Assembly: GCA_020441605.1 (NCBI GenBank)
Contig: JAGRLX010000443.1
Coordinates: forward strand, 1-8,133
Length of the DNA: 8,133 nt
Source: Alphaproteobacteria bacterium
GTDB taxonomy: Bacteria; Pseudomonadota; Alphaproteobacteria; Rhizobiales; Aestuariivirgaceae
Direction: 5' to 3'
Shown here in pieces: positions 7,915 to 8,133 of the stretch. How positions within the stretch are numbered: position 1 is the stretch's first letter; every line of letters starts with the position of its first letter. Under the pieces are notes generated by a model that saw only the letters and a list, made by a program, of their open reading frames with translations, did not search any database and was not told where the DNA came from. The translations under genes were made by a program, and so were the position numbers.

Positions 7915-8133
7915 TCGGACAAGGCGGAAAGCTGTATCAGTGCTGCCGATGGACCGACTCCGCAGCCGATGCCATCGATATTCAGGAAGTCGGTTTGCGA
8001 GAAGTGGGAGCAAGAGCCGCATGAGCGCGCAAAGTTTGAGGTCGCTCAAGAGATTGCCGCTTGCGGCTTTCGGTACGGCCTCGGCCCGACCAGCGCCCCG
8101 CGCCTGGGACTCGCGCGCCATGTCGAAGATGGC
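7915..8133. other. Downstream region, no supported gene
   Basis: No convincing gene is visible in these 219 bases. The plus frame continuing after the dehydrogenase stop is open to the window edge, with an ATG at 7969. A minus-strand frame entering from the edge (reading AIFDMARESQARGAG at 8133-8089) is also open, but it runs deep into the dehydrogenase gene without a stop, which is implausible for a real 3' end. Neither translation is recognised. A CGATGG/CCATCG dyad (7947-7952 with 7972-7977) and a short GC hairpin near 8056-8067 are present. The edge may hold part of a neighbouring gene whose body lies outside the window. Confidence 0.4.
8056..8070 (+). terminator. Weak hairpin followed by TTT, possible operon terminator
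   Basis: GCCGC at 8056-8060 and GCGGC at 8063-8067 form a very short stem, effectively four pairs closing a CTTG tetraloop, followed by only three T residues. It lies about 140 bases after the dehydrogenase stop. The stem is short and the T-tract poor, so this is only a candidate. No better intrinsic terminator is visible downstream of the operon inside the window. Confidence 0.2.

Noticed and set aside
7579..8121. 180-residue minus-strand open frame across the dehydrogenase 3' end
   Set aside because: More than half is antisense to a confidently identified dehydrogenase, including conserved regions. The translation matches nothing I recognise.

Overview
The window carries one plus-strand sugar uptake and catabolism operon of about 7.6 kb, seven genes long, flanked by two short stretches of uncertain content. 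Base composition is GC-rich with strongly GC-biased third codon positions. The gene style (a CUT1 sugar ABC transporter with a UgpC/MalK-type ATPase, ATGA stop/start overlaps and short gaps) suggests an alphaproteobacterium, most likely Rhizobiales (Rhizobium/Mesorhizobium-like). This placement is an inference from style; there is no taxonomic marker gene here.

Layout. Positions 1-87 are an open frame that looks like the last 28 codons of an upstream plus-strand gene. Positions 88-297 are the leader of the operon, with only a weak promoter candidate but a notable set of repeated and inverted CCGTTT/AAACGG elements. Then follow: a periplasmic sugar-binding protein (298-1617); a strong intercistronic hairpin (1628-1659); two inner-membrane permeases (1696-2571 and 2568-3413); the ATPase (3410-4522); a 475-residue protein of unrecognised family (4588-6015); a TIM-barrel sugar epimerase/isomerase (6031-6858); and a zinc-dependent medium-chain dehydrogenase (6889-7914). 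Permease 1/permease 2 and permease 2/ATPase overlap by ATGA, and the other gaps are 15 to 78 bases, so co-transcription is likely. Positions 7915-8133 contain no gene I can support.

Working model (inference): the binding protein captures a carbohydrate in the periplasm and the permease pair powered by the ATPase imports it. The 475-residue protein, which lacks a signal peptide, would act on it in the cytoplasm. The epimerase carries the complete ketose 3-epimerase-type metal and catalytic residue set, and the NAD-type zinc dehydrogenase interconverts an alcohol and a keto group. There is no kinase, aldolase, known glycosidase or intact regulator in the window, so the product must feed into enzymes encoded elsewhere. 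The substrate cannot be named from sequence alone. The most novel element is the 475-residue protein.
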